In this document: positions 46,056 to 57,698 of the stretch, in pieces
How the letters are laid out: each line of letters starts with the position of its first letter
How positions within the stretch are numbered: position 1 is the first letter of the stretch
Source: Osedax fenrisi
Lineage: Eukaryota; Annelida; Polychaeta; Sabellida; Siboglinidae
NCBI GenBank assembly: GCA_964019155.1
Contig: OZ025242.1
Coordinates: 21,366,092-21,430,091, forward strand
Reading direction: 5' to 3'
DNA: 64,000 bases
Program-made: the position numbers and the translations under genes
Notes under the pieces: generated by a model
Database searches by the model: none
What the model saw: only the letters and a program-made list of their open reading frames with translations
Told to the model about the DNA's origin: nothing

Positions 46056-47379
46056 TTAACTTCTAATATCAATACATTTATATAATATTTGTCGCGCGAA
46101 AGTCGCTGGCGCATTTACTAGTCCCATGGGCATTCGAGTGTACTCATACAATCCATGCGACCCTGCGCTAAAAGCCGTTTTGTGACGGTCTTCTTCAACT
46201 AGAGCACATTGCAAAAACCCGTGTGCCAGATCTAACGAACTGAATAAGCGTGCGCTGCGTAAAGCTTCTAGCGCTTCATCTACTAATGGTAATGGGAACG
46301 AATCCCTCACTGTTTTTAGGTTCAGGCCACTAAAGTCACAACATACTCTCAGAGCGCATGATTTCTTTCGAACTAATACTAATGGTGCGCTAAAAGGAGA
46401 TGTACTTTTCTGGATTATACCAGAGGCTAGATGAGCTTGTAAGTACGAATTTACCTCATCCCATTGGTTCACAGGAATCCGTCTATACGGTCTCCTTACC
46501 GGATGGGTATCAACCAAATGTATACGATGTGGGATTTTATCGCAGTACCCAACATCGTGCTCGCTTTGGCTGAATACATCCGAAAACTCGCCTAGTAGCG
46601 CTCTAAATACTTTCTCCTCGTTTTCCGATAAATCCCCTACTACCATCTTATCCCGACTATTTTCTAGGTTCCCACTCGCGTCTTCTACGGCCTCTACACA
46701 TTGCACTCGCGCCTGCCAATTACCAATTTTGCATCCGCCCTTAATGTATACGTCTTCCCTACTTAAATTTACTAACTCTATCGAAACGCATCCGTCCTGC
46801 TCTACTACTACCGCGCCGCTCACACTTACCGTTGAATCTGTATCCAGACCCTGGACACATACAGTCCCTATACCGGCCTTTACAGTTCCCCTTACAATTC
46901 TCTTCGAATTTCCTTCTACTAGCACCTTTAGTTTTCCCGCTATATGTATATCCCCTTCGGTTCTGTCATATAACGCCGCTACATGTCGCCTAATAAGTAA
47001 AAACTAATAAGGCGTAGCTCTCCCTGAGTTCTAGACTAAGTTCAATAAAGCTATGTTGTGGCGCCTGTGTTATCGCATAGAAAGCACCCCACGTCGTTAA
47101 TCGTCGGCTGTAACAATCCAGTAGTAAACTTACTATTTTGTCCCAGCCCGACTTTTCCGACAGCCCTTCGGCTTTAACCTCTCGCCGCGCAACGCCATCG
47201 ATATGTTCCATCAAGAACGCCGACCTCTCGGCTTGAGGGTAGTGAGTGGCATCGATATGACTTTCAATCCTCTCGATCCATTCCTCTACCCGCTCACCAT
47301 TATCCCCTCTAAACACCGGCAAATCCCTTCGTGTACTTATGTATTGTACCCCTACCTCTACCTTATCCTCCGTTCCCAT
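46056..47379 (-). pseudogene. Ty3/gypsy-type LTR retrotransposon fragment (gag start and partial pol)
   Basis: The base composition is close to even, unlike the flanks. The frame at 47379-46990 reads as a Gag N-terminal part (LPVFRGDNGERVEEWIERIE). The next frame, 46925-46056, has a protease-to-reverse-transcriptase spacer and the reverse transcriptase fingers and palm, with LASGIIQKSTSPFSAPLVLV, FSSLDLAHGFLQ and MPMGLVNAPATFAR. It stops before the catalytic Asp-Asp box. The rest of Gag, the nucleocapsid and the protease are missing at the junction near 46990, and RNase H and integrase are absent. No LTRs could be paired. Confidence 0.85.
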
Positions 47380-47562
47380 ATCTTACGTAATATCTTAGCC
47401 AATATTTTTATTTTCGAATTAATTAAATATTTATATTTCTGAAATTAATTCCCCCATATGTATGTATATGTATGTATATGTAATGTATATGTATCGCCGT
47501 AGTGTTCCAATTGAATATATAATATAGTACGTTAATAATAATGTATATGTACGAATATATAA

Positions 47563-47836
47563 TAATAATTGTTATATAATATAATTATATAGAACAATTA
47601 ATTATAAATATACTTTAAATATATATTCTAATATATATAAATTTATAATTATAATTGTTATATAATATATAATTATATAGAACAATTAATTATAAATATA
47701 CTTTAAATATATATTCTAATATATATAAATTTATAATTATAATTGTTACATAATATATAATTATATAGAACAATTAATTATAAATATACTTCTATATTCT
47801 ACTTCTATATTCTAATATATATAAATTTATAATTAT
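47563..47836. repeat. ~88-bp tandem repeat, three copies
   Basis: The block TATAGAACAATTAATTATAA recurs with a period of about 86-88 bases, starting near 47568, 47653 and 47741. The last copy is slightly altered. Confidence 0.85.
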
Positions 47837-47869
47837 ACAGTAATTAATAATAATAATAATACGGTTGGA

Positions 47870-48060
47870 GTCGGTAAAGTTCCAGAATCAGCTCATCAGT
47901 CGTAGTGGCCGCCGTCGTCGTGGTCGCAGTGTGAAGATCGGGATACGTGGTGGGGGAATACGTGGTGGGGGACTACGTGGTGGAGGAATACGTTGTGGGG
48001 GATACATGATGATTCTCGTTATATAAACATTCATCAACCCTGACTAATATCCTCGCGCTT
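47870..48060. repeat. GC-richer block with a 15-bp tandem repeat
   Basis: Four copies of ATACGTGGTGGGGGA-like units lie at 47942-48004, after a CGTCGTCGTGGTCGC stretch. Its composition and position upstream of the minus-strand gypsy fragment suggest that it could belong to that element's 5' part, but no LTR can be shown. Confidence 0.5.
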
Positions 48061-48189
48061 ATATTATATAATATATATGTTATGTAACATTCATGCTCAC
48101 AATCATACTGCTTTAATATCACACCGCGCCGCCAATCTAATATAATACTCTAACTCATTTGAACATACACTCACACAAAGTACACTACA

Positions 48190-48190
48190 T

Positions 48191-48245
<55 letters not shown>
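48190..48245. repeat. (TA)n microsatellite
   Basis: About 24 TA units. Confidence 0.9.
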
Positions 48246-48250
<5 letters not shown>

Positions 48251-48334
48251 CTATTCGAACCCGACGCGGCGTTGCTCGGTATTTTGATTAATAGCATATA
48301 TATTATTTATTAATTATAGCTATTCCTCATTCTG

Positions 48335-48480
48335 TATTGAATAAAATACAGTGAAAAAGTTAAATTATTATACACGATATGGGTGTGGCTAATATATTTG
48401 TGTAGGGTTATTAATTATTTATATTGTTTTTATATATTAGTGTAATAATATCGATTATATTATTATCATAAATAAGTATA
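48335..48480. repeat. Orphan copy D of the upstream flank of the peptide genes
   Basis: It matches 22395-22520 and 56655-56780 (AATACAGTGAAAAAGTTAAA, ATGGGTGTGGCTAATATATT). The TATA box, E-box and exons are not present. Confidence 0.75.
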
Positions 48481-48839
48481 ATATATATAATCATGTTTTT
48501 GTTAAAATTTGACAAAAAAGTATTACGTAATAAATAAGAGTAATTAATTAATTATTCAAAAAAAAAATGTACTTTATATTATAGACATTTTGATTATCTA
48601 AATATTGTATATAGAACTTGTTATCCTATTTAGCACTATTTAAGTTTTAATTAAAACGACCACTACTCCATTTTCGGCCAATATTTCGTTTCGGCCCACA
48701 CCGATTTTACTGATTTAATATGTTTACCATTAAAGAAATTATTTTAGAAAATATTCATTTATTAGCTTAATTTTTTTAAATACATATATTTTATTTAATT
48801 AGAATTAAAAAACAAAATTCATTTTAATATTAACAAACT

Positions 48840-49320
48840 ATACGATAGTTGAATATAAATAAATTGTCACTTAATATTAGTAAAACAAATGTATAATTAT
48901 TTAATATAAAAAACAAAAATAATAATATTTACCTTGATTTGAATATTAATAACATTAAGGTTAACAAAATCTGTGAAATAAAATTCTTAGGTGTCATTTG
49001 TAAATTGCATTGGAAATCGCAACTTAATTATGTTTCAAGTAAACTTACTAGAATAATTGCAATTTTACACAAAGTTAAAAATAAATTCAATATGAAATCT
49101 ATAATTGTATTATATAATACTTTATTTTTATCACATCTTAATTATTATTCTAATATTTTAAGTAAAATATTTTAGTTAATACCTTCAGATCACATTTAAA
49201 AATTATTTTCATTTTACAAAAAAAGATCAAGAAAATGTATTAGTAATAATCATTCTATAGATTCTATACATATATAAGAACTGAATGAAAAGCGATTTGT
49301 TTATTAAATTCAGATCCATG
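48840..49320 (+). pseudogene. Reverse transcriptase thumb fragment
   Basis: The open piece at 48939-49175 has NKICEIKFLGVICKLHWKSQ, followed by VLYNTLFLSHLNYYSNIL. This is the thumb of a CR1/L2-like reverse transcriptase, truncated on both sides. Confidence 0.65.
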
Positions 49321-49667
49321 ACGGTAGAACAGATTACCACAACAATAAGAAACATAGGAATTGGAAATAGAAATCGCAAATCCTGAAAGTTTATACAACC
49401 TTATGGACTTTATTTGCAATCAGTATAAAGTATTTGAGGTGGATTTGTATGGCTATTTTTTATTATATAATATTAATATTATTATAATATTAATTTTAAT
49501 ATTAATATTAATTTTATATCTGATTTTTCCCCATATAATCACATTGATTGAACTACTTAATAAACTCTATTATTTCGTGCATCCAGGCTAATTCCTAAAC
49601 TATGACAATAATAATACTTATTATATATATATATATATATATATATTGTTATTTGTTAATTTTATTT

Positions 49668-49750
49668 GATGAAGTCAATTTATCCCATCCAGGAACTTAG
49701 ATGAAGTTTCCACTTATAACCATATGGCTCTGATGTCCTTTCGTAGCCGA
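49668..49750 (-). mobile_element. SINE 3' fragment
   Basis: Only the 3' tail part (TTATCCCATCCAGGAACTTA to GTAGCCG) of the tRNA-derived SINE remains; the tRNA-like head is missing. Confidence 0.75.
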
Positions 49751-51144
49751 ATATATATATATATAGATATATTTATAAATAATGTATTTAATTTATTAAT
49801 TTTACTTGTTTTTTTAGTTGTAGTTGTTGGATACCCTTTTATTTAGTTCTCCGAAATTATATAAATGTATGCTATTTAAATTTTTATATATTTTTTCTAA
49901 GCTTTTAATAAAATGTCTATCTTTTATTGATACTAATATAAATATTTATTACATGATTATATTATTACAATATGATTAAATAAATATATAAGTTTCTATA
50001 TATGTTATTATTTATTTTATATATTGTTATCATATAAATTCAACATTAACTCACAATATTATAATGTTTCTAAACATTATAATATATTCTTACTTATAAT
50101 GGAACTTATCATATTAATAAAGGGGTAATTATGTTGATGATCAGTATTTATTCTATAGCTAACACGGAATTGCCTAAATATGATGATGATGATAACAATA
50201 CTAATAATTATATAATTATACCAGCTTTTTGAAAGGTTACATAATTGTGATAATTGAAATGCATACATTTAATATTTTATTGTAATTTCAATGAATATAA
50301 AATGTAAATGTATTTTTTCAAGTATAACATTATATTATTATAATATTTTATAACATATATTAAACTTATATAATTATTTATACGTATTTAAAATATAATA
50401 TAAATTAATTACAGTTTAGATAATCAATATCAGTATACAATTATATATATATAATATAAAATATAATAAATAATATTATATTAATAGCAGGCATCCTTTT
50501 ACTTTTCATTTTCATCCATATTTATCCTGTATTAATTAATTAATTTATTAATATTTTATTGTATATATATTATAGATATTTACTATTATATCGATGTATA
50601 ATAAAATACCAATGTATCTATTACTAATATAATAAATACATAACATATGGTAATATAATGCTGGAAATGTATATACATTCATATAAATAATGAATATATA
50701 TATGTATATTAAGTTGTGTAAATATATTATTTTGTGTATATTACAAGTATAATAATATTAATAATATAATATGATTATATTATTAAAATAGTATTTTAAA
50801 TGAACTGAATTTATTCATTATAGGTTACATATTCATATAATATATACTGTTAACAGTAATATTTACATGCTAAAAAAGTGACAAATAATAAGTATTACAT
50901 ACTTTTGATGACATAACTATTATGTAATATATACAAGTATTACTATAATTAATATGGTGTATATTATAATTCTTAGTTTAACTAATATAAACAAAATAAT
51001 CATTGTTATATATATAAATGATGTTTATTATTATAGATTACAATATATTTTATTAGTTCCAAAAAATACTCCACATATGGTATATTATATTGCATATGTA
51101 TTATATAAAAATGCCATATAGAAATATAGAAAATTGAATGGAAG

Positions 51145-54020
51145 TTGAATTCTAATAAAAATAATTTATTTAATTTTAATATTATTAACATCAATATTAG
51201 GAGTTTAAAAAAAAATTTTGATAAATTAATTATGTTTTTGAATACGTTTGATGATCATTTTGATATAGTTTCAATTACTGAAACATGGTTGAGTGATAAT
51301 AATATTTTCATTTTTAATATTCCTGGTTATAACCATATATGTTCAAATCGTAAACATAAAAATGGAGGTGGTGTTTTAATCTATATACGTGAACATTATC
51401 AATTTAATATTCTATCTACCATATCAAATAACTATTATGACAACATATCAATTGAAATTATTTTTGAAAAATCAAAAAACATTATTTTCAGTACAATATA
51501 TTTTCCTCCTACTTTAGAAAAAATAGCTCACTCTACATTTATTGATTTCTTGATAAATAATTTTCAGCAACATGTTAGTAATGATAAAAAAATGATTATC
51601 TGTGGTGACTTTAATATTGATCTAGTGCATATAAATACAAATAAAGTGGCTAATACCTTTTTTGATACGATGATTTCACTAGGTTGTTCCCATCTAATTA
51701 ATCGTCCAACTAGAATCGACACTAAACATAATTCTTCATCTATAATTGATAATATATTTACAAATTTTAATCTTAATATGAAAAGATTTTCAGGAATAAT
51801 TATTTCAGATATATCTGACCATTTTCCAATTGTTTTAAATTTACAATTGTCTACCAAACCTCAAGATAAAGTTAAATCTACTAAAATCAAACAAAATCAA
51901 ATTAATGATAGAACCATGTTTAATCTGTTTGAAATTTAAAAAAAAACAAACTGGGAATTCATAAAAACTAACGATACAGAAAAATCTTGGAATTTATTCT
52001 TGGAATACTTTATCTTAAATTTTGATAGATACTGTCCAAAAATTAATAAAGCCTCCCACAAAAATAAACTCATTCCATGGAATACTCGAGATCTTAAAAA
52101 GGCTTGTAGAAAAAAACAGATATTATATAAAAAATATAAAATATCTAAATCTGAAAATGACTTATTTATTTACAAAATTTTTAAAAATAATACAACATCT
52201 TTAGTTCGAGAAGCTAAGAAAAAGTATTATTCAAATCTGTTAAAAAATTGCTCTGATACAAAAAATACATGGAATGTACTAAATAATTTACTTAATGTTA
52301 AAAAAAAATTCAAACAACTACCTGACAATTTTAATGTAAATAATGTGAATATTGTTGATTCTAAACAAATTGCTAATGCATTTAATTCTTTTTTTAGAGA
52401 CATTGGTTCTAATTTAGATAATAATATAAATAATTGTAATGATGATGACTTTAAATTCTTTTTACCTGAACCTAATATACATAGTTTTTTTTAACACCAG
52501 TAAGTTCAGAGGAAATTATTAAAGTATTAAATGAATTCAAACCAAAAAAATCAAGAGATCATTATGGCATATCCATGCAGTTACTTAAATGTATTTTTCC
52601 TGTATTGGTTTATCCATTTGTTTTTCTTGTAAATTTATCTTTTGAATCAGGCGTTGTACCGGATTTCTTAAAATTATCAAATATTATCCCTTTACACAAA
52701 ACTGGTGATGATACATTTTTTAATAACTATCGTCCAATTTCTCTCACCTGTCAATTCGCAAAGATTTTAGAAAAAATATTTTATTCTCGCTTTTATAGTT
52801 TTTTATCATCTTTTAATATATTATCTCCTTCTCAATTTGGTTTTAGGAAAGGATACAGTACATCACATGCAATATTTAACCTCCAGTCACAAATCAGTAC
52901 CTGTTTTAATAATAACAATGTTGGCGCAATAATCTTTATTGATTTAAAAAAAGCATTTGACACAGTTAATCACAGAATATTACTTTTTAAATTAAAAAAT
53001 ATTGGAGTACGAGGCATTGCACTTAACTGGATAATGAGCTATTTAACAAATAGATATCAACAGTGTATATATAATGATGTAATTTCAGATAAACTAAAAG
53101 TCATAACGGGTGTACCCCAAGGCACCATCCTAGGACCCATTTTATTTTTAATTTATATTAATGATATTACAAAATCATCTTCTTTATGTAAGTTTACCAT
53201 GTTCGCAGATGATACTACTTTATATTTTGAAAATACATCAGCCGAATTACTTAATTATATTTGTCAAACTGAATTAAAAAATATTAATAAATGGTTAATA
53301 TATAATAGGTTATCATTACATTTAAATAAAACTTGCTTTATGTCTATTAATTCAAGAACTATTATAAATATAAATTTAAATAACAGAAATATTGAAAGAG
53401 TTACATTTTATAAATTTTTAGGCGTAATTATAGACGATATATTAAACTGGAAACAACATATCTTGTTTTTAAAATCAAAACTAAAAAAAATCATATGGAT
53501 TACCAACATTATTTCCAAATTTATAAATAAAAAAGCATTACTTCATATATATAATTCCATATTCTTGCCTCATATAAAGTATTGTAACATATTTTGGGGA
53601 AATACATATAAATCTAATGTATCATGCATATATATTCTTCAAAAGCGAATGATAAGAATTATATGTAAAAAACATTTTTTACATCATACTAATGGACTAT
53701 TTATTGATAATTCTTTATTAAAAATAAATGAAATTACATATATAAGTACATGTGAATTTATGTTTAAAATTTTCAATGATCTTCATCCTGTTATAACAAA
53801 TGCATTTTTTTCTGTAACTTCATCATCTCACAACACTAGGAGCATAAATAATTTCTCAATTATTAATTTCAAAAAAGAACTATGCAGAAGAACATTAATA
53901 TACATTGGACCAATTACCTGGAATAAGCTTGATAATATTTTAAAAAATATTTCAAATTATAAATTATTCAGGAAACGTATGTATACACATTTGTTATCTT
54001 CTTACTCAGTATACTTATAA
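51145..54020 (+). pseudogene. Retrotransposon 3 ORF2, two disabling changes
   Basis: The endonuclease begins ININIRSLKKNFDKL and carries ITETWLS, ICGDFNID (51600-51623) and ISDISDHFPI. An in-frame TAA at 51937-51939 breaks the linker, after which the same frame stays open to 52494. There a run of eight T (52484-52493) has lost one base compared with the frame needed, and the next frame runs on to 54020. That frame carries NNYRPISLTCQFAKILEKI, FIDLKKAFDTVNH, GVPQGTILGP (53109-53138), FADDT (53202-53216) and a full thumb and C-terminus. With only two lesions, decay is recent. The translation start is unclear, since the frame opens without an ATG. Confidence 0.9.
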
Positions 54021-55010
54021 TCTAAATCTCATTTTTCTAATTTTATATCTTTTATCATGTCTTTTATCTAATATTGTATTATATACTAATATCCACATTT
54101 TATTCTTATTTTAATTTATTGACGTTTATGTAAAAATTAAAAAAAAATTAATACTTTTGAGTGTTTTACTTTACAATATTTTATTTCCCCGACATTAATA
54201 ATATTATATTACTGAATTTTTGCATTTTATATTTGAATTTACTTTCATGTTTTCTTTCTTTTTAATTGACGTTTATATAAAAATAATAAAATTAAAAAAA
54301 ACTGTTAGGTATTTCTTTTTTCTTTAGTATTTTCTTTAGTATTTTTTATTTCCCTCCGACTAATAATATTATTTGACTTTATTTTTAATTACATAAACAT
54401 TTTGTATTGAATCTTTTTTCTTGTATACTTGATTATACTTCTTTGTTTTATTTCTCTTTATTGACACTTATATAAAAATTAGTAATTAAACTAACATTTC
54501 AGTTTGAACAAATATTTTACATTCTTTACATTATTATAAAGTATTACAAAAAAATTCCTAAAACTTATTTACTGAAAAAAAAAAAAAAATAAAAAAAAAA
54601 AAAAAATGTTACATACATTTCTTACCACCTTTCTAGATATTCTTTTTGTTATGTTTTATTCAGTTTTATTCAGTTTTACTTCATTTTACTTCATTTTTTT
54701 CTTCTTTTATACTAATACATCTATATTTTTGTTTAGTGTATTATTTTATAGTACTTATTATTTATTTTAATTATTTATTTATAAATAATTAAATGATGAT
54801 TACATAATTTTATGGCAAGTTCAAACAATTTATATTATTTTTCTATTTTATTCATTGTATTGTATCTATGTAAACAGGAAGTCATCTAATATTTTATAAT
54901 ATTTTATTTATTTAGTTTTTTTTTGAACTTGCTTTAAGATTAAGGGTAATTGTCTCGATAAGCTTTAGCTTCTACAAAAACCCTGGTGCAAACCTAAATC
55001 TGATAATAAT
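54021..55010 (+). repeat. 3' UTR of retrotransposon 3 with ~150-190 bp repeats
   Basis: ATTGACGTTTATRTAAAAAT recurs at about 54117, 54266 and 54458. TTATTTCCC(T)CCGAC followed by TAATAATATTAT recurs at about 54182 and 54345. A poly-A-like stretch occurs at 54576-54606. The last ~100 bases before 55010 are less AT-rich and may be the conserved 3' end used for priming. Confidence 0.6.
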
Positions 55011-55103
55011 ATACAAATACGCATATATATATAATATGTATATAGAGTTGTAGTCTATTATTAACTTAATTTGATAAATAAAAATAATATATAGATATAT
55101 GAT

Positions 55104-56191
55104 TTACTCACTTCTATAGCAGACAATATATTTCCTATATCCAATTATATAGTACTTTAAAACAGATGGCCGGCAACAGTACCGATATACATACTTCCTC
55201 CATATCGTTCTATTGGATAACATGATTATATAACAATTCATTATTATATCGTTTAATATAATTATTAGATAGTATATTACATGTATTATTGTTATATAAT
55301 TTTAGTAAAATATAATTAATATTATGATAATTTTAAAATACAAAATTACCAGTTTTTATTACAAATTAAAATATTAATTTTTAACTTATAATAATTTGTA
55401 TTTAAATTAACCAATTTAATTATTATATAATATTAAATATATGTGATATTATTTATGTATCGTATACATATCAATATGTAGTATAATTACAAGATGTACT
55501 ATATGCTAAAGAGACACGTGTATAACTATTTATAGGTTTAGACAACAGGTATACTTGTTTATAAACATATCTAACACCTAAACAATGCTAACTAGGTCAA
55601 ATACTGACCTATTACACCAATGTCTTCTCCTCCAAAATCCGCATCGCCTCCTATAAGTATACTTCACATATCTATATCTATAACATGGACGTTGTATCCT
55701 GGAAGAAGTTCTATATCTGCAGTGTCCACAATAACTACCTATTAAATTGTTGTTTAAGATAATACTTACATAATCACATGGTTATTGATATTCATATATG
55801 TATATACATATTGTGTATATATATAAATAACTCTTTGAAAGTGTGCTGTTTTCAACATCTTTAACTTGTTCAGTTATATTTCCTCCTGCCTTTATAATAT
55901 CATCTTCATATATCTCTGGTGCTTCAGTGTATTCTATTAGTGATAGTATTATAGTGTTTGTTACATTTAATTTAATTATAATGTTATATTTTTACTTCAT
56001 TTATTAATTTATGAAATAAAATTACATGATATAACTGAAATATGTAATTATAAATAATATATTATTTATTATATAATAATTAATGAACACTAACCTGCTG
56101 TTGTAGCCTGGTTGTCCTCCTCTTCTTGTGAACTCGCATACACACAACAATAGGCTATCGTCAACAATAGCACTACGGGTAATAACCTCAT
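55104..56191 (-). CDS. Peptide gene B: paralogue of the secreted eight-cysteine precursor
   Basis: Coding exons on the minus strand: 56191-56095, 55933-55832, 55738-55609 and 55209-55104, with phases 1, 1, 2 as in gene A; 144 residues. The signal peptide is identical to that of A. Exon 2 has one extra codon (Gln), an in-frame change expected of a coding exon. Exon 3 has the same length as in A but 12 changed residues; all cysteines are kept, with several changes to Arg or between Lys and Arg. Exon 4 differs at two residues. Cysteines are at 70, 73, 85, 99, 108, 121, 122 and 140. The product is predicted to be secreted, with an acidic pro-part and a strongly basic tyrosine-rich part. The family is not recognised. 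The 3' flank is cut by retrotransposon 3 about 95 bases after the stop, so its original polyadenylation site is displaced. Confidence 0.8.
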
Positions 56192-56495
56192 CCTGTTCAA
56201 TATTATCGGTATTATGTAATATATTTAACAGTGAAGTATTCAAATAATATAATAATAATCAGATTGGTTCATCGTAATAAACGAGAATAAACCCAGATAG
56301 ATATATAAGTTTTTATGAACTTGTCGAGATATCTTCTTGTCAGATAAATGAATAGGAATAAATAAACATAGTTATTAATAGTAGGCCTACCAATATAGTA
56401 AAATATATTATTACATCATAATTCATATTAATATTATTTACTATATAAAAAACAATTAATGTATCTAAGAATAATATACTAATATAACAGTGTAC

Positions 56496-56625
56496 CTTAA
56501 TCAGTGAGTTATTGACGTGTAATATTCTTAATGCAGGTAACAGACAGACGATGTTATATATAGTAATGCAAATATCACGTGGTTTAATAATATCATGTGA
56601 TTTAATAATATTACGTGTACATATT
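56496..56625 (-). promoter_or_regulatory. Promoter and leader exon of peptide gene B
   Basis: Minus-strand TATATATA near 56562-56554, an E-box CACGTG at 56576-56581, and three ~20-bp blocks upstream (ATATCACGTGGTTTAATA, ATATCATGTGATTTAATA, ATATTACGTGTAC). A donor-like AAG|GTACAC at 56496/56495 suggests a leader exon spliced to the acceptor before the ATG exon. Confidence 0.5.
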
Positions 56626-56912
56626 TATATGTAAATTCCTTATAAGGTTGTTAATAAATCTTAATACAATACAGTGAAAAAGTTAAATTATTATAAACGA
56701 TATGGGTGTGGCTAATATATTTGTGAAGGATGATTGATTATTTATATTGTTTTTATATATTAGTGCAATAATATAGATTATATTATTGAGAATATATTAT
56801 TCATTGTATAATTATAATTTAATTGTATTGTATAATATGTATTCAATATGTAGATGTGTTTAATGTGTATATATCATAAAGATATTATTGATTTTAATTT
56901 TATTTACATGTT

Positions 56913-56943
<31 letters not shown>

Positions 56944-57035
56944 CATTAGTAATGAATAATTAACATTATAATAAACGTGATAATTTTAAAATTAAATATA
57001 TTACTAAATAATAACTTATAATTACTTTAATATTG

Positions 57036-57322
57036 TTATTTTTATTTGGTGGAGTCCTTTTATCCCATCCAGGAACTTAGAAGAAGTTTTCACTTATAAC
57101 CATATATGGATCTAATGTTCCTTCGAAGTCGCTCTCATGTTAAGGCATCCATGGTTTTAACGAGAGCCGATCATTTATTTATACACAATTATAATATAAG
57201 ATCACTTCTAAATAATATTTTAAGACCCATTTTATAAAATTAATTAATGGTCCGGACGAGGGTCGAACCCGTGTCATATTGCTTGTGTGTCTGACGCCTT
57301 AGCCACTGAGCCACACAGGCAG
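57036..57322 (-). mobile_element. tRNA-derived SINE inserted in unit B
   Basis: Reverse orientation, with tail 57036-57047, body from GGTGGAGTCC at 57048, B box near 57258 and A box near 57300. The empty site is seen in unit A at about 22768 (TTTAATATTATTGATTATAT). Confidence 0.9.
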
Positions 57323-57698
57323 TTATTATTGATTATATTATATTTATTAGCTATTAGATAAATTTAGAATTTTAATTATTTGTATTAAATATTTTATTAA
57401 TTTATTAAAATCTATATTTAATATTTAAGATTACATAATTTAAAGTTTATTCAAAGTATCAAATTATTTCAGATAAATAGCCAATATTTCGTGTTAATTA
57501 TTTATTTATATAAATGATATATATCGTTTATATAAATAAATCTTAATACAATAGAGTGAAAAAGTTAAATTATTATAAACGATATGGGTGTCGCTTAGTG
57601 TAATAATATCGATTATATTGTTGATAAAATATTATATGTACTGTATGTTATGTATTCAATATGTAGATGTGTTTAATGTGTATATATCATAAAGATAT

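Larger units (their letters stand above)
51118..55010 (+). mobile_element. L2/CR1-like retrotransposon 3 inserted in unit B
   Basis: The boundaries come from comparison with unit A, where the sequence runs uninterrupted through AAATTCCATATACACACACG (about 20806-20825). The element contains endonuclease and reverse transcriptase frames and a ~1-kb 3' region. It lies in the opposite orientation to peptide gene B, with its 3' end about 95 bases from that gene's stop codon. No ORF1 is seen, so the 5' end is probably truncated. Confidence 0.8.
50118..57535. repeat. Duplication unit B (carries peptide gene B)
   Basis: Collinear with 19886-22978 after removing two insertions: the retrotransposon at about 51118-55010 and the SINE at 57036-57322. 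Net length is about 3.2 kb. It is followed directly by the partial unit C. Confidence 0.85.
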
